Positions 8,318 through 17,186 of a DNA stretch of 64,000 bases are shown here, in pieces (the first letter of the stretch is position 1; each line of letters starts with the position of its first letter). Made by a program: the position numbers and the translations under genes. The stretch lies in assembly GCF_001877785.1 (NCBI RefSeq), contig NZ_MINN01000085.1:372001-436000 (forward strand), written 5' to 3'. The notes below the pieces were generated by a model. It made no database searches. It saw only the letters and a program-made list of their open reading frames with translations, and was not told where the DNA came from. The DNA is from Rossellomorea aquimaris. GTDB lineage: Bacteria; Bacillota; Bacilli; Bacillales; Bacillaceae_B.

Positions 8318-8358
8318 AAAAGCGGAAATAAGAATACAAAAAGAATTCTTATTTTATG

Positions 8359-8390
8359 TTGACATTTTCAAAGAAACAAATTAGTATAAT
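8359..8390 (+). promoter_or_regulatory. Likely trp operon promoter
   Basis: TTGACA at 8359-8364. The -10 is either TAGTAT (8382-8387, 17-bp spacing) or TATAAT (8385-8390, 20 bp). It lies just upstream of the first T-box. Confidence 0.65.
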
Positions 8391-8681
8391 AAACAATAAT
8401 TCAATGAGCGAACGGCTTCGACGAAGAGGAGTACCTTTTGCAGACACTAAAGAGAGCTGGTGGGTGGTGTGAACCAGTGTGGATGCGTCAGGGAATGGAC
8501 TTCCGAGCCTCCAAACCGAAATCCTGCGGGAGAGTAGGCTTTGGCGAATGTCTTATCGTTACAAAAGACACGCATTCAAGCCGGCCGGCTTCGATGCGGA
8601 AGAGTGGACTGCGGGAAGCAGTCAACAAAGGTGGCACCACGGGTATTCCGTCCTTTTTATAAGGATAGGGATGCCCTTTTT
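8391..8681 (+). promoter_or_regulatory. T-box riboswitch 1, tryptophan specifier
   Basis: This is a tRNA-sensing leader. AGAGAG with the GCTGGT...GAACCAG stem (8451-8476) is the distal part of stem I. GGAATGGACTT holds a UGG (Trp) codon at 8496-8498 in the specifier position. AAAGGTGGCACCACG (8627-8641) is the T-box that pairs with the tRNA acceptor end. The terminator (8641-8681) pairs GGGTAT..TCCTT with AAGGA..ATGCCC before a T run. Uncharged tRNA-Trp should favour the antiterminator and let transcription go on to the second T-box. Confidence 0.9.
8641..8681 (+). terminator. T-box 1 regulated terminator
   Basis: An interrupted stem GGGTAT/ATGCCC and TCCTT/AAGGA is followed by six Ts. It overlaps the T-box sequence, so it is exclusive with the antiterminator. 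Confidence 0.8.
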
Positions 8682-8714
8682 TATTTTCAAAAACTTAATC
8701 GTGTAAATCGCAGA

Positions 8715-8990
8715 ATAAGAGTAGTAAGCTTAAGTGATGCTTTACAGAGAGCCCGGGAAAGGTGAGACCCTGGCAGGATAGCTTAAGTTGAATGGACTTA
8801 TGAGAGATGACTTGAACAATGCAGTAGGGTCATACGGGTTTCCTCCGTTATAAGGATAGAATATCGGGTTTTCATGACCCCGTATTCGAAAAGAAGAGGG
8901 AGTAAGTTTCTTACTCCAACCTGAGGTGGCACCGCGGTCAGCATCGTCCTCTATAAGCACAATAATATTGTGCTTATAGGGGACTTTTTT
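8715..8990 (+). promoter_or_regulatory. T-box riboswitch 2, tryptophan specifier
   Basis: A second T-box follows in series with no clear promoter of its own. ACAGAGAGCC (8743-8752) marks stem I. TTGAATGGACTT carries UGG at 8793-8795, the same specifier context as in the first. GAGGTGGCACCGCGG (8923-8937) is the T-box. The terminator (8946-8990) is a near-perfect stem, GTCC.CTATAAGCACAATA with its complement, followed by a T run. Two serial decisions should tighten repression when charged tRNA-Trp is abundant. Confidence 0.9.
8946..8990 (+). terminator. T-box 2 regulated terminator
   Basis: A long AT-rich stem, CTATAAGCACAATA paired with its complement TATTGTGCTTATAG, closed by GTCC/GGAC, then six Ts. 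Confidence 0.85.
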
Positions 8991-8993
8991 ATT

Positions 8994-9111
8994 TGTCCAG
9001 CTTCAGCGCCAAGCCCCTCGAGACGTTCCCTGCCCTCTGAAGTCAAAGACCGACTTCACCGGTCAGCTCAGAAGCGTTCGCCGGAGCTGAACGAGGTGCT
9101 TAAACTTTTCT
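8994..9111 (+). repeat. Degenerate ~120 bp hairpin element in the trp leader
   Basis: It begins TGTCCAGCTTCAGCGCC and ends AAACTTTTCT, matching the ends of the hairpin family. The centre is short and diverged (GAAGTC...GACTTC). It lies between the second T-box terminator and the trpE ribosome binding site. Confidence 0.6.
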
Positions 9112-9133
9112 AATTCGAATGGAGGAATGGCAA

Positions 9134-10519
9134 GTGAATCAGCAAAGAGAAATCAATTATGCAGTGAGGGAATTGAATGGTGACCTATATACGCCGATAT
9201 CGCTTTTTCAATCATTGAAGGGTTCAAAGAAGTTTCTTCTTGAGAGCTCACTGAAGCATGAACAGTCAGGCAGATATTCCTTCGTCGGCTGTGATCCCTA
9301 TCTTGAATGTAAAGCGGCCGGAAGCCGGGTGGAGATCTTGAAACACCAAACAGGAGAAAGGGAAGAGAGGGAAGGCGATCCCATTAAAATCATCCAGGAT
9401 TTGATTCCGCATGTTGAGCAAATGGACCTTGACCTCCCTTTCACCGGGGGAGCGGTCGGATATCTCGGATATGATGTGATCCGCCAATACGAAAACATCG
9501 GTCCCGTTCCGCAGGATGAACTGGATATGCCGGATATCCACCTGATGTTTTATGAAAAGGTCATCGTGTTTGATCATGCAGAGCAGAAAATGGTTGTGGT
9601 GGTACAGGATGAGGATGAAGAGAAACTTGAAAATAAGCTTGCTCAAGTGGAGAAGGAAATAACGAATGTTCATCTTGATGTCCACGGTGTCGAGCTAAAC
9701 GGGGTGACATTTGAATCCCAGATTTCAGAAGAGGATTATATCCAGCAAGTGAAAGCAGCGAAGGAACATATCAGGAAGGGAGACATCTTCCAGGTTGTCC
9801 TGTCCCAAAGGATGCGTGCCGCATTTAAGGGGGATTCCTTCACTTTTTACCGGCGGCTTCGTCAGTCCAATCCATCTCCCTATATGTTTTATATAGATTT
9901 CGGGGATTATGTCGTTCTTGGGGCTTCACCTGAAAGCCTGGTCAAGGTGCAGGGCAGGAAGATTACGACGAATCCGATTGCTGGAACAAGGAGGCGGGGG
10001 AAGAACGAAGATGAAGACCTGCGATTGGAGCATGAATTGTCTGCGGATGAAAAAGAGATAGCGGAGCACAGAATGCTGGTCGACCTTGGGAGGAATGACC
10101 TGGGGAAAGTGTGCGAGGCGGGATCCATCATGCTCACGAAGTATATGCTGGTCGAGCGTTACAAATACGTGATGCACCTTGTATCTGAAGTGAAAGGAAA
10201 CTTGAAGGATGGCATCACACCGCTGGAAGCATTGGTAAGCTGCCTGCCCGCGGGGACGGTTAGCGGAGCACCTAAAATAAGGGCTATGCAGATCATCAAT
10301 GAGCTTGAAGGCAGGAAAAGAGGGGTTTACTCCGGGGCGATCGGCTATCTCGGGATCAACGGAAACCTGGACTTCGCACTGGCCATCAGGACGCTCGTTT
10401 TGAAGGATAGCACGGCTTACGTCCAGGCAGGGGCAGGCATTGTTTATGACTCAGACCCCAAAAGTGAATATGAGGAAACGATGAATAAAGCAAAATCTTT
10501 ATTGGAGGTGGGAAAATGA
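9134..10519 (+). CDS. trpE: Anthranilate synthase component I
   Basis: About 461 residues. It catalyses chorismate to anthranilate with ammonia from TrpG. Visible chorismate-binding signatures are [28 protein letters not shown] and [19 protein letters not shown], in their normal order in the C-terminal two thirds. An N-terminal domain contains [15 protein letters not shown], close to the tryptophan feedback site of this family, so inhibition by Trp is likely. GTG 9134 was chosen because GGAGG lies eight bases upstream; the ATG at 9119 overlaps that site. It is the first gene of the trp operon, under the tandem T-boxes, and overlaps trpG by 4 bp. Confidence 0.95.
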   Translation: MNQQREINYAVRELNGDLYTPISLFQSLKGSKKFLLESSLKHEQSGRYSFVGCDPYLECKAAGSRVEILKHQTGEREEREGDPIKIIQDLIPHVEQMDLDLPFTGGAVGYLGYDVIRQYENIGPVPQDELDMPDIHLMFYEKVIVFDHAEQKMVVVVQDEDEEKLENKLAQVEKEITNVHLDVHGVELNGVTFESQISEEDYIQQVKAAKEHIRKGDIFQVVLSQRMRAAFKGDSFTFYRRLRQSNPSPYMFYIDFGDYVVLGASPESLVKVQGRKITTNPIAGTRRRGKNEDEDLRLEHELSADEKEIAEHRMLVDLGRNDLGKVCEAGSIMLTKYMLVERYKYVMHLVSEVKGNLKDGITPLEALVSCLPAGTVSGAPKIRAMQIINELEGRKRGVYSGAIGYLGINGNLDFALAIRTLVLKDSTAYVQAGAGIVYDSDPKSEYEETMNKAKSLLEVGK

Positions 10520-11127
10520 TACTGCTCATCGACAATTACGATTCCTTCACATACAACTTGTATCAGTATTTACTGGAGCTGGGTGAGGATGTCCTGATAA
10601 AAAGAAACGATGAAATCACCTTAGAGGGAATACAGGAGTTAAAGCCGGAGGGAATCATTTTATCCCCCGGACCCGGAACACCTGAAGATGCGGGGATCTG
10701 CATCGAAATTATCCGGAATCTTCACGCTAGTGCGCCGATTCTCGGAGTCTGCCTCGGTCATCAGGCGATTGCCGCTGCCTTCGGTGCGAAAGTGGTGATC
10801 GCAGACAGGATCATGCATGGAAAGACATCACTGATCAGGCATGACGGTGATGGGGTGTTCCAATATCTGTCCCAGCCGCTCACCGTGATGAGGTACCACT
10901 CGCTGGTTGTGGAAAAGGAATCCCTCCCCCAGCAGTTCGAGGTCACCGCCACTTCGATGGATGACAACCAGATCATGGCGATCAAGCATAGACGATATCC
11001 GCTTTTCGGTGTTCAATTCCATCCGGAATCAATCGGAACCGATACAGGAAAAAAAATACTGAGTAACTTTTTAGATGAGATGAGAAAGGGGAATAACCGT
11101 GAAAGAGTTTCTGCAAAAGCTATCTAA
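10516..11127 (+). CDS. trpG: Anthranilate synthase glutamine amidotransferase subunit
   Basis: 203 residues, a class I glutamine amidotransferase. The nucleophile cysteine is in GVCLGHQ (C79) and the catalytic His/Glu in QFHPES (H169, E171). It supplies ammonia to TrpE. Start ATGA overlaps the trpE stop. In B. subtilis the single trpG/pabA gene sits in the folate operon and serves both anthranilate and aminodeoxychorismate synthase. Here it is inside the trp operon, so T-box control covers it too; whether another pabA exists elsewhere cannot be seen. Confidence 0.93.
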   Translation: MILLIDNYDSFTYNLYQYLLELGEDVLIKRNDEITLEGIQELKPEGIILSPGPGTPEDAGICIEIIRNLHASAPILGVCLGHQAIAAAFGAKVVIADRIMHGKTSLIRHDGDGVFQYLSQPLTVMRYHSLVVEKESLPQQFEVTATSMDDNQIMAIKHRRYPLFGVQFHPESIGTDTGKKILSNFLDEMRKGNNRERVSAKAI

Positions 11128-12124
11128 CGGACATTCTTTAGAAAAAGACGAGATGAGAAGAGCAGCACACCAGCTATTCAATGAGGAAACGACTGAAAGT
11201 CAGATCGCTTGTTTCCTGACACTGCTGAAAATGAAAGGTGAATCGGTTGAAGAAATCACCGGGCTTGTCGAAGTGCTGAGGGAAAAAGCCCTGCCGGTCA
11301 GAAGCAGCATGGGAGGCGTCCTTGATAATTGCGGGACGGGAGGGGACGGTTCCCACAGCTTCAATATCAGCACGACTAGTGCGTTTGTGCTGGCCGGTGC
11401 AGGGATTAAGGTTGCCAAGCATGGAAACAGGAGCATTTCAAGCAGAACCGGAAGTGCCGATGTGCTTGAGCATTTAGGAATATCCCTCGATTTTCGGGCA
11501 GATGAGATCAATGATCTGCTATCTCAGTGCAATATTGCGTTTCTTTACGCCCCGCATATTCATTCCGGGCTTAAGAAGATCATGAAGGTCAGAAAAGAAC
11601 TGAAAATACCGACCATCTTCAATTTGATCGGCCCGCTGACGAACCCTGTGGAGCTGGAGACTCAATTAATCGGAGTGTACAGGAGAGATCGATTGGAGAC
11701 GATGGCACGGGTGCTCAATGAACTTGGCAGAAAGAGGGCAATCGTATTAAACGGAGCGGACTACATGGATGAAGCTTCCCTTGCAGGTGAGAACCATCTC
11801 GTCCTCCTTGAAGATGGAGGGATCACGCCTTTTACACTGACAGCCGGAGAGGTTGGTCTTCCACATTATCCGAACAGCTTGATCAAGGGAGGGGGATCTT
11901 CCGAGAATGCCGCCATCCTTCGCGATGTACTGGAAGGTAAGGAAGGGGCCCATCTGGATACAGTGTTATTCAATGCAGGGATTGCGCTTTATGCCCACGG
12001 CAGTGTGTCAAGTGTTGCCGAAGGCGTCAAAGCGGCACGGGACAGCATTACCTCAGGTAAAGCGAAAAACGCCCTTCAGACACTCGTCGAGTACAGCCAA
12101 TCGAAAAGGAAGCAGGTGATTTAG
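11099..12124 (+). CDS. trpD: Anthranilate phosphoribosyltransferase
   Basis: 341 residues. It joins anthranilate to phosphoribosyl pyrophosphate. DNCGTGGDGSHSFNIST (about 76-92) is the PRPP-binding glycine-rich loop, followed by KHGNRSISSRTGSADVLEHLG, the family's second signature with the anthranilate-binding region. The GTG start lies 29 bp inside trpG, with AAAGGGG ahead of it, so translation is coupled. It abuts trpC without a gap. The length is normal for the family. Confidence 0.95.
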   Translation: MKEFLQKLSNGHSLEKDEMRRAAHQLFNEETTESQIACFLTLLKMKGESVEEITGLVEVLREKALPVRSSMGGVLDNCGTGGDGSHSFNISTTSAFVLAGAGIKVAKHGNRSISSRTGSADVLEHLGISLDFRADEINDLLSQCNIAFLYAPHIHSGLKKIMKVRKELKIPTIFNLIGPLTNPVELETQLIGVYRRDRLETMARVLNELGRKRAIVLNGADYMDEASLAGENHLVLLEDGGITPFTLTAGEVGLPHYPNSLIKGGGSSENAAILRDVLEGKEGAHLDTVLFNAGIALYAHGSVSSVAEGVKAARDSITSGKAKNALQTLVEYSQSKRKQVI

Positions 12125-12916
12125 GTGGCTGACATTCTTCAGAGAATAATAGAAAAGAAAGCGGAAGAAATCAAATGCCTTGAAAAATCAGGATATAAAC
12201 GCTACGAAAACGCGAATATCCGGGGTGTTAACAAGTTATATGATTCATTGCTGGGGGCTGAAAAGCTTGGGGTGATTGCAGAAATTAAGAGGGCTTCGCC
12301 TTCGAAGGGGGACATCAGGACAGAGGTGGATCCTCCTGTACAGGCAAAAGAATATGAAAGGGCCGGAGCGGCTGCCATTTCGGTATTGACCGATACTCAT
12401 TTCTTTAAAGGAAAGATGGAAGACCTGGCAAGGGTAAGGGAGGAAGTATCGATTCCGATCCTCTGCAAAGATTTCATTCTTGATCCCATTCAGATTGACC
12501 GCGCAAGGGATGCGGGGGCAAATATCATCCTGCTGATAGTGGCAGCCCTTGAACGCCCTCTTCTTCGGTCGCTTTTCCACTACGCCGAAAATAAGGGGCT
12601 CGAAGTTCTCGTGGAAGTTCATGATGAGGAAGAAATGAAGACTGCACTCGATCTCGGTGCAAAAATCATAGGAATCAATAACCGCAACCTTAAGACATTC
12701 GAAGTCAGCCTTGATGTGACGGAAAGGCTGGCTGGAATGATTCACAATGAGGAGGTTGTGCTGATCAGCGAAAGCGGGATCCGGCATGTGGAGGATTGCA
12801 TCCGGGCTGCAAAAGCCGGCGCACATGGCGTACTGGTAGGAGAAACGTTAATGAGAAGTGATGATACGGGCAGAGTGCTGTCTTCCCTGCAGATAAAAAA
12901 GGGGGATGGAAGATGA
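12125..12916 (+). CDS. trpC: Indole-3-glycerol phosphate synthase
   Basis: 263 residues, a TIM barrel that closes the indole ring. EIKRASPSKGDIR (about 53-65) contains the catalytic lysine and phosphate loop; LCKDFILDP, ILLIVAAL, GINNRNLKTF and LISESGIR follow in the standard order. GTG begins one base after the trpD stop codon, with AGGTG nearby. It ends overlapping trpF by 4 bp. The separate TrpC and TrpF genes match Firmicutes rather than the fused enterobacterial form. Confidence 0.95.
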   Translation: MADILQRIIEKKAEEIKCLEKSGYKRYENANIRGVNKLYDSLLGAEKLGVIAEIKRASPSKGDIRTEVDPPVQAKEYERAGAAAISVLTDTHFFKGKMEDLARVREEVSIPILCKDFILDPIQIDRARDAGANIILLIVAALERPLLRSLFHYAENKGLEVLVEVHDEEEMKTALDLGAKIIGINNRNLKTFEVSLDVTERLAGMIHNEEVVLISESGIRHVEDCIRAAKAGAHGVLVGETLMRSDDTGRVLSSLQIKKGDGR

Positions 12917-13542
12917 CAAAAGTCAAAGTTTGCGGGATCCGGGAACAGGAGGAAGCAAAATGGGCTGCAGACGCAGGCGCCGATGCCGTCGGATTTGTAT
13001 TTGCCGAAAGTAAACGAAGGGTCACGCTCGAGAAGGCTGCTGCCATAGCAGATTCACTCCCGAAAGATATTTTGAAGATAGGGGTGTTCGTCAATGCATC
13101 GACCAGCGAACTTCAACATGCGATGGATGTGGTGAAGCTTGACTATGTCCAGCTGCACGGGGATGAAACACCGGAATTTTGCAGCGGGCTTCATATTCCA
13201 TTTATAAAAGCAATCTCTATCAGGGAAAAAAGGGATCTCAAATCCCTGGAGAGATACGGCAGCGGACTCCTTTTAGTGGACAGCGGAAAGGGACCATTCA
13301 GGGGAGGCAACGGCACCACTTTCGACTGGGAATATCTATCGGACTATGAATCTCATAAAGATCGTCTAATCCTTGCCGGAGGTTTAAGGAAAGAAAATGT
13401 CAAGGAAGCAATCAAGAAGACTAAACCTTTTATGGTGGATGTTTCGAGCGGTGTTGAACGGGACGGCAGAAAAGATCGCAAAATGATCAAAGCCTTCATC
13501 CAAGAAATAAAATTAATCCAAAAAGAAGAAAGCGGGGAATAA
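12913..13542 (+). CDS. trpF: Phosphoribosylanthranilate isomerase
   Basis: 209 residues, a TIM barrel. KVKVCGIR at the start holds the catalytic cysteine (C7). [15 protein letters not shown] and [11 protein letters not shown] are family signatures, and [20 protein letters not shown] contains the conserved aspartate and substrate loop. [10 protein letters not shown] and [14 protein letters not shown] form the phosphate-binding C-terminal strands. ATGA overlaps the trpC stop and GGGGGATGGAAG provides the ribosome binding site. The enzyme carries out the Amadori rearrangement between TrpD and TrpC. Confidence 0.95.
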   Translation: MTKVKVCGIREQEEAKWAADAGADAVGFVFAESKRRVTLEKAAAIADSLPKDILKIGVFVNASTSELQHAMDVVKLDYVQLHGDETPEFCSGLHIPFIKAISIREKRDLKSLERYGSGLLLVDSGKGPFRGGNGTTFDWEYLSDYESHKDRLILAGGLRKENVKEAIKKTKPFMVDVSSGVERDGRKDRKMIKAFIQEIKLIQKEESGE

Positions 13543-13544
13543 TC

Positions 13545-14747
13545 ATGACTTACGCACAACCGGATCAAAAAGGATCATTCGGACAATTTGGCGGCAGATA
13601 TGTACCTGAAACATTGATGACAGCGGTAAAAGAATTGGAAACGGCTTATGAGGAAGCATCCCGGGATGAAGCGTTCCAAAGGAAAATAAAATATTATTTG
13701 AAGGACTATGTCGGCAGGGAAAACCCGCTATATTTTGCAGAAAACTTAACAAGCCGGCTGGGCGGGGCAAAATTGTACCTGAAAAGGGAGGATCTCAATC
13801 ATACCGGAGCCCATAAAATCAATAACACGATCGGGCAGGCGCTGCTTGCAGAACGGATGGGCAAAAGAAAAATCGTCGCGGAAACAGGCGCTGGGCAGCA
13901 CGGTGTAGCGACTGCCACCGTCTGTGCATTATTGAACCTTGAGTGTGTGATTTTCATGGGCGAAGAAGACATCAGGCGGCAGAAATTGAACGTATTCCGA
14001 ATGGAGCTGCTTGGGGCGAAGGTTGTCAGTGTCACGGCCGGAAGCGCAACCCTGAAGGATGCAGTGAATGAAGCCCTGCGTTACTGGGTCGCAAATGTTG
14101 AAGATACGCATTATATCATCGGGTCGGTGCTTGGACCCCATCCGTTCCCGAAAATGGTCCGCGATTTTCAAAGTGTGATAGGGAAAGAGACGAAGGAACA
14201 ATTCTTCATGAAGGAACAAACACTCCCGGATGCCATCGTGGCGTGCATCGGCGGGGGGAGCAACGCAATGGGGATGTTCCATCCATTCATCGATGACAGG
14301 GAAGTGGAGTTGTACGGGGTTGAAGCTGCCGGCTCGGGGCTTGATACCAATAAGCACGCTGCCACCTTAACTCTAGGAAATCCCGGGATTTTACATGGCA
14401 GCCTGATGTATCTCCTGCAGGATGAAGACGGGCAGATCCAGGAAGCCCATTCCGTATCTGCCGGGCTCGATTATCCCGGTATTGGACCAGAGCACAGCTA
14501 CCTGAAGGAAATCGACCGCGTGAAGTATACGTCCATTACCGATCAGGAAGCGCTTGAAGCATTCCAGCTTATCTGTCAGACCGAAGGGATCATCCCCGCG
14601 CTTGAAAGCTCCCATGCCGTTGCCTATGCTGTGAAATTGGCAAAACAGATGAAACCCGATGAGTCGATCGTCATTTGCCTGTCAGGCAGGGGAGATAAAG
14701 ATGTCGAGCAGGTAAAAGAGTTGTTAGGAGGACACCAAAATGGGTAA
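13545..14747 (+). CDS. trpB: Tryptophan synthase beta chain
   Basis: 400 residues. It joins indole and serine using pyridoxal phosphate. [11 protein letters not shown] contains the cofactor lysine (K91). [12 protein letters not shown] is the substrate loop, [13 protein letters not shown] the glycine-rich phosphate cup, and SGRGDKD the C-terminal cofactor ring contact. The start lies two bases after trpF with GGGGAATA ahead. It overlaps trpA by 8 bp. This is the standard TrpB1 type that pairs with TrpA, as judged by the neighbour gene and length. Confidence 0.96.
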   Translation: MTYAQPDQKGSFGQFGGRYVPETLMTAVKELETAYEEASRDEAFQRKIKYYLKDYVGRENPLYFAENLTSRLGGAKLYLKREDLNHTGAHKINNTIGQALLAERMGKRKIVAETGAGQHGVATATVCALLNLECVIFMGEEDIRRQKLNVFRMELLGAKVVSVTAGSATLKDAVNEALRYWVANVEDTHYIIGSVLGPHPFPKMVRDFQSVIGKETKEQFFMKEQTLPDAIVACIGGGSNAMGMFHPFIDDREVELYGVEAAGSGLDTNKHAATLTLGNPGILHGSLMYLLQDEDGQIQEAHSVSAGLDYPGIGPEHSYLKEIDRVKYTSITDQEALEAFQLICQTEGIIPALESSHAVAYAVKLAKQMKPDESIVICLSGRGDKDVEQVKELLGGHQNG

Positions 14748-15531
14748 ATTATTCTTGGAAAAGGCATTTCAAAAGGAACTGAACAGCGGTAATAAAATAT
14801 TCATCCCTTATATCATGGCCGGGGATGGCGGTATTGAGAATCTGATAGATTCGTTGAAGCTCCTGGAAGAAGCAGGGGCATCCGCAATTGAACTGGGGAT
14901 CCCGTTTTCAGATCCGGTCGCTGACGGACCCACCATACAGCAGGCAGGCAAGAGGGCATTGGATAATGGGGTCAACCTTAAACAAGTATTGGATGAATTG
15001 ACAGTGAGAAGAGAGGAAATCGGAATTCCGCTGGTGTTCATGACTTACATCAACCCTGTTTATAAATACGGGATCCAGCACTTTTTCAGGCGGTGTGAAG
15101 AAGCGGGGGTGGATGGAGTGATCATCCCGGATCTCCCTGCGGAGCACAGGGACCTCATTTCCTCACCGGCTGAGGAACATGGCATCGCGGTCATCCAGCT
15201 TGCCACCCTTACAAGTCCCGAAGAACGGATCTCCGAGCTTGCAGGATTGTCGGAAGGATTTTTATATGCCGTGACGATCAACGGAACGACCGGTGCAAGA
15301 AGTGCAGTCAATGAGAGCATCGGGAAGCATCTACAGTTACTGAAAAAATACAGCAAGGTCCCCGTACTCGCCGGGTTCGGCATCTCAACCCCCGACCATG
15401 TGAGGGAGATGACCCGTGACTGCGATGGCGTCATTGTTGGGAGCAGGATCATTGAACTCCTTCAGGAAGGTAATTTCACTGAAATGAAGGGTTTGATGGA
15501 TGCGGCCAAAATGAGCGGGGTAAAAAGATAG
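14740..15531 (+). CDS. trpA: Tryptophan synthase alpha chain
   Basis: 263 residues, a TIM barrel that releases indole from indole-3-glycerol phosphate and passes it to Trp[20 protein letters not shown] (about 50-68) contains the catalytic glutamate and aspartate; [13 protein letters not shown] and [10 protein letters not shown] are further signatures. ATG overlaps the end of trpB, whose last codons carry TTAGGAGG as ribosome binding site. It is the last gene of the operon. No clear terminator is visible before the next gene's leader, so read-through cannot be excluded. Confidence 0.95.
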   Translation: MGKLFLEKAFQKELNSGNKIFIPYIMAGDGGIENLIDSLKLLEEAGASAIELGIPFSDPVADGPTIQQAGKRALDNGVNLKQVLDELTVRREEIGIPLVFMTYINPVYKYGIQHFFRRCEEAGVDGVIIPDLPAEHRDLISSPAEEHGIAVIQLATLTSPEERISELAGLSEGFLYAVTINGTTGARSAVNESIGKHLQLLKKYSKVPVLAGFGISTPDHVREMTRDCDGVIVGSRIIELLQEGNFTEMKGLMDAAKMSGVKR

Positions 15532-15679
15532 TCATTATTCAGTATTCAGTTAATTTGTGTTGGATTGGTGTTAAAATAATCTAAAGATAAGTTAATAAAT
15601 GGTAAATGTCCTTTTTTAGCCAGGGAATATCGGTATGATAGAGGTGCAGTACAAATGCATCTTACCAGGAGGCTGAAAA

Positions 15680-15847
15680 ATGAAATCAATGAAGAAATGG
15701 TTGGTCATGTTTTTAGTGTCATTATCAGTCATCGGATTTGCAGCAGGATGCAGCAGCGGCAGTGAAGAAGACAATGGGACCGAAGAACAAATGGACGAAG
15801 AATCCAATACGGAAGATAGTGCAGAAGATACCAGTGAAGAACAGTAA
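15680..15847 (+). CDS. Small acidic lipoprotein
   Basis: 55 residues. MKSMKKWLVMFLVSLSVIGF is a signal peptide and AAGC a lipobox, so the mature protein would be lipid-anchored at the cysteine (C24). The mature part is short and strongly acidic (Glu, Asp, Ser, Thr), of low complexity. CAGGAGG lies upstream of the ATG. I do not know a function. It stands alone between trpA and a strong terminator, and is too short to be caught by simple length cut-offs. Confidence 0.8.
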   Translation: MKSMKKWLVMFLVSLSVIGFAAGCSSGSEEDNGTEEQMDEESNTEDSAEDTSEEQ

Positions 15848-15854
15848 AAAGCAG

Positions 15855-15888
15855 CAGCCAGCCCAATAATGGGCTGGCTGTTATTTTT
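15855..15888 (+). terminator. Terminator after the small lipoprotein
   Basis: CAGCCAGCCC and GGGCTGGCTG form a perfect 10-bp stem, then TTATTTTTT. Confidence 0.9.
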
Positions 15889-15932
15889 TAATTAGAATCC
15901 GGCTCCCCGGGTCAGGTTAAAACGAAAGGGCG

Positions 15933-16532
15933 TCATTTTGTGCATGTTACTGAAACTGTTAATGAGGGGCGCACTTTCTTATATGAAATCGCAATATTAG
16001 TAAAACCCGCCTGTTCTAATTCATTGGAGATTTGCTCGCCGTAGCTCCGTGCCCTGCTGTCCCTTTCTTCATCACCGCGCGGCTGGACAGTTATCACCAG
16101 CGTTCCCCCCGGCTTCAACATATGATATAAATGGGATAGGGCTTTTTTTGGGTCAGACCACAGAGGATAGTTGTTCACTGAAAAGATGTGATCATATCGT
16201 TCGTCATCCAGCTTGAATGTAGAAATATCCTCGACAATGAGATGAACCTTTCCTTTTTTTATTGCGTCCTTATTCTTTTGACCCGCGGCGTCTTTCATGG
16301 TGGAGGAGATATCGACGCCATCAACCGTGCAGCCGGGGTATTTCTGGATGATTTTATGGATGCAGTATCCAGGCCCGTAACCTATTTCAAGAATATGATC
16401 CCCCCGCCGGATCGGCATCTTTTTGATGGACCATTTATTGATTTTACGATTGTCTATTTCCATTACCTTGCCTATTATCCATCCCAGGATGCCTTTTGGC
16501 TGTTTAAATTGTTTCTGCAGTGAAAAAGTCAT
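15933..16532 (-). CDS. SAM-dependent methyltransferase, class I
   Basis: About 199 residues. HILEIGYGPGYCIHKI is motif I (glycine-rich SAM loop), VDGVDISSTM is motif II with the acidic residue for the ribose, and DHIFSVNNYPLWSDP and LKPGGTLVIT are motifs IV and V. The substrate cannot be told. ATG 16532 follows AGAGGAG at good spacing; an upstream in-frame ATG would add 17 residues without such a site. It is divergent from the metallophosphoesterase gene with about 110 bp between them. Confidence 0.85.
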   Translation of the reverse strand: MTFSLQKQFKQPKGILGWIIGKVMEIDNRKINKWSIKKMPIRRGDHILEIGYGPGYCIHKIIQKYPGCTVDGVDISSTMKDAAGQKNKDAIKKGKVHLIVEDISTFKLDDERYDHIFSVNNYPLWSDPKKALSHLYHMLKPGGTLVITVQPRGDEERDSRARSYGEQISNELEQAGFTNIAISYKKVRPSLTVSVTCTK

Positions 16533-16641
16533 AGGATCTCCTCTTTTAAGATTGATAATACAATCATTCCACCATATGTACATATTGAAACATCTTCAGA
16601 GGACAGTACATTTTTATATCATGAAACAAGGAGGGAGTACG

Positions 16642-17136
16642 ATGAAAATTACAGTGCTTTCTGATACTCATCTGCCGAAGGGTAAAAGGAAGCTTCCAGA
16701 CACTCTCATTAAGGATATATTGGAAAGTGAGTTCATCATCCATGCCGGGGATTTTCAGAGTGCAGAGACTTACAAAGAGTTAGCGGACTTCGGGGAGTTA
16801 TTGGGAGTTTACGGAAATACCGACGACCCGGAAATAAAGGGCTTATTGCCACAAAGCCGGATATGCTTAATCCAGGGGTTGAAGATAGGAATCGTACATG
16901 GGGACGGCAAGGGGAAGACAACGGAAAAGAGAGCAAGGGCAGCCTTCAATAAAGATGAAGTCGATATGATCATCTTTGGTCACTCTCATATCCCTTATTT
17001 GCGATACCATGACGGGGTGCTGCTGTTCAATCCCGGGTCACCCACTGATAAGCGGAAGATGCCGATGTTTTCACACGGGATGATGGAAATCGACCATGTG
17101 GGGAGCTGGTCGATCCAGCACAAGTTTTATTCTTGA
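16642..17136 (+). CDS. YfcE-family metallophosphoesterase
   Basis: 164 residues. The calcineurin-like motifs are all present: SDTHLPKG (first Asp/His), HAGDFQ (GDxx), YGNTDDPE (GNxD), VHGDGKG and FGHSHIPY (GHxH). The family includes small phosphodiesterases with manganese at the active site; the natural substrate is usually unknown. ATG 16642 has AAGGAGGGAG directly upstream, which decides against a longer frame. It converges on the minus-strand acetyltransferase gene with a hairpin between. Confidence 0.88.
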   Translation: MKITVLSDTHLPKGKRKLPDTLIKDILESEFIIHAGDFQSAETYKELADFGELLGVYGNTDDPEIKGLLPQSRICLIQGLKIGIVHGDGKGKTTEKRARAAFNKDEVDMIIFGHSHIPYLRYHDGVLLFNPGSPTDKRKMPMFSHGMMEIDHVGSWSIQHKFYS

Positions 17137-17140
17137 TGTA

Positions 17141-17186
17141 AGCAGGCTGAGAAGTTTCATCACATCTCAGCCTGCTTCGCTTACAG
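17141..17186. terminator. Hairpin between convergent genes
   Basis: AAGCAGGCTGAGA and TCTCAGCCTGCTT pair perfectly around a 12-base loop and extend with GTAAGC/GCTTAC. The T tract is poor, so its role as a terminator is likely but not certain. Confidence 0.6.

Noticed and set aside
8438..8960. Reading frames within the T-box leaders
   Set aside because: The region is fully explained by RNA structure motifs; frames have no start signals.
9119..9133. ATG 9119 as trpE start
   Set aside because: It overlaps the GGAGG that is well placed for GTG 9134.
12245..12826. 193-codon antisense frame in trpC
   Set aside because: It mirrors the codon structure of trpC and has no ribosome binding site.
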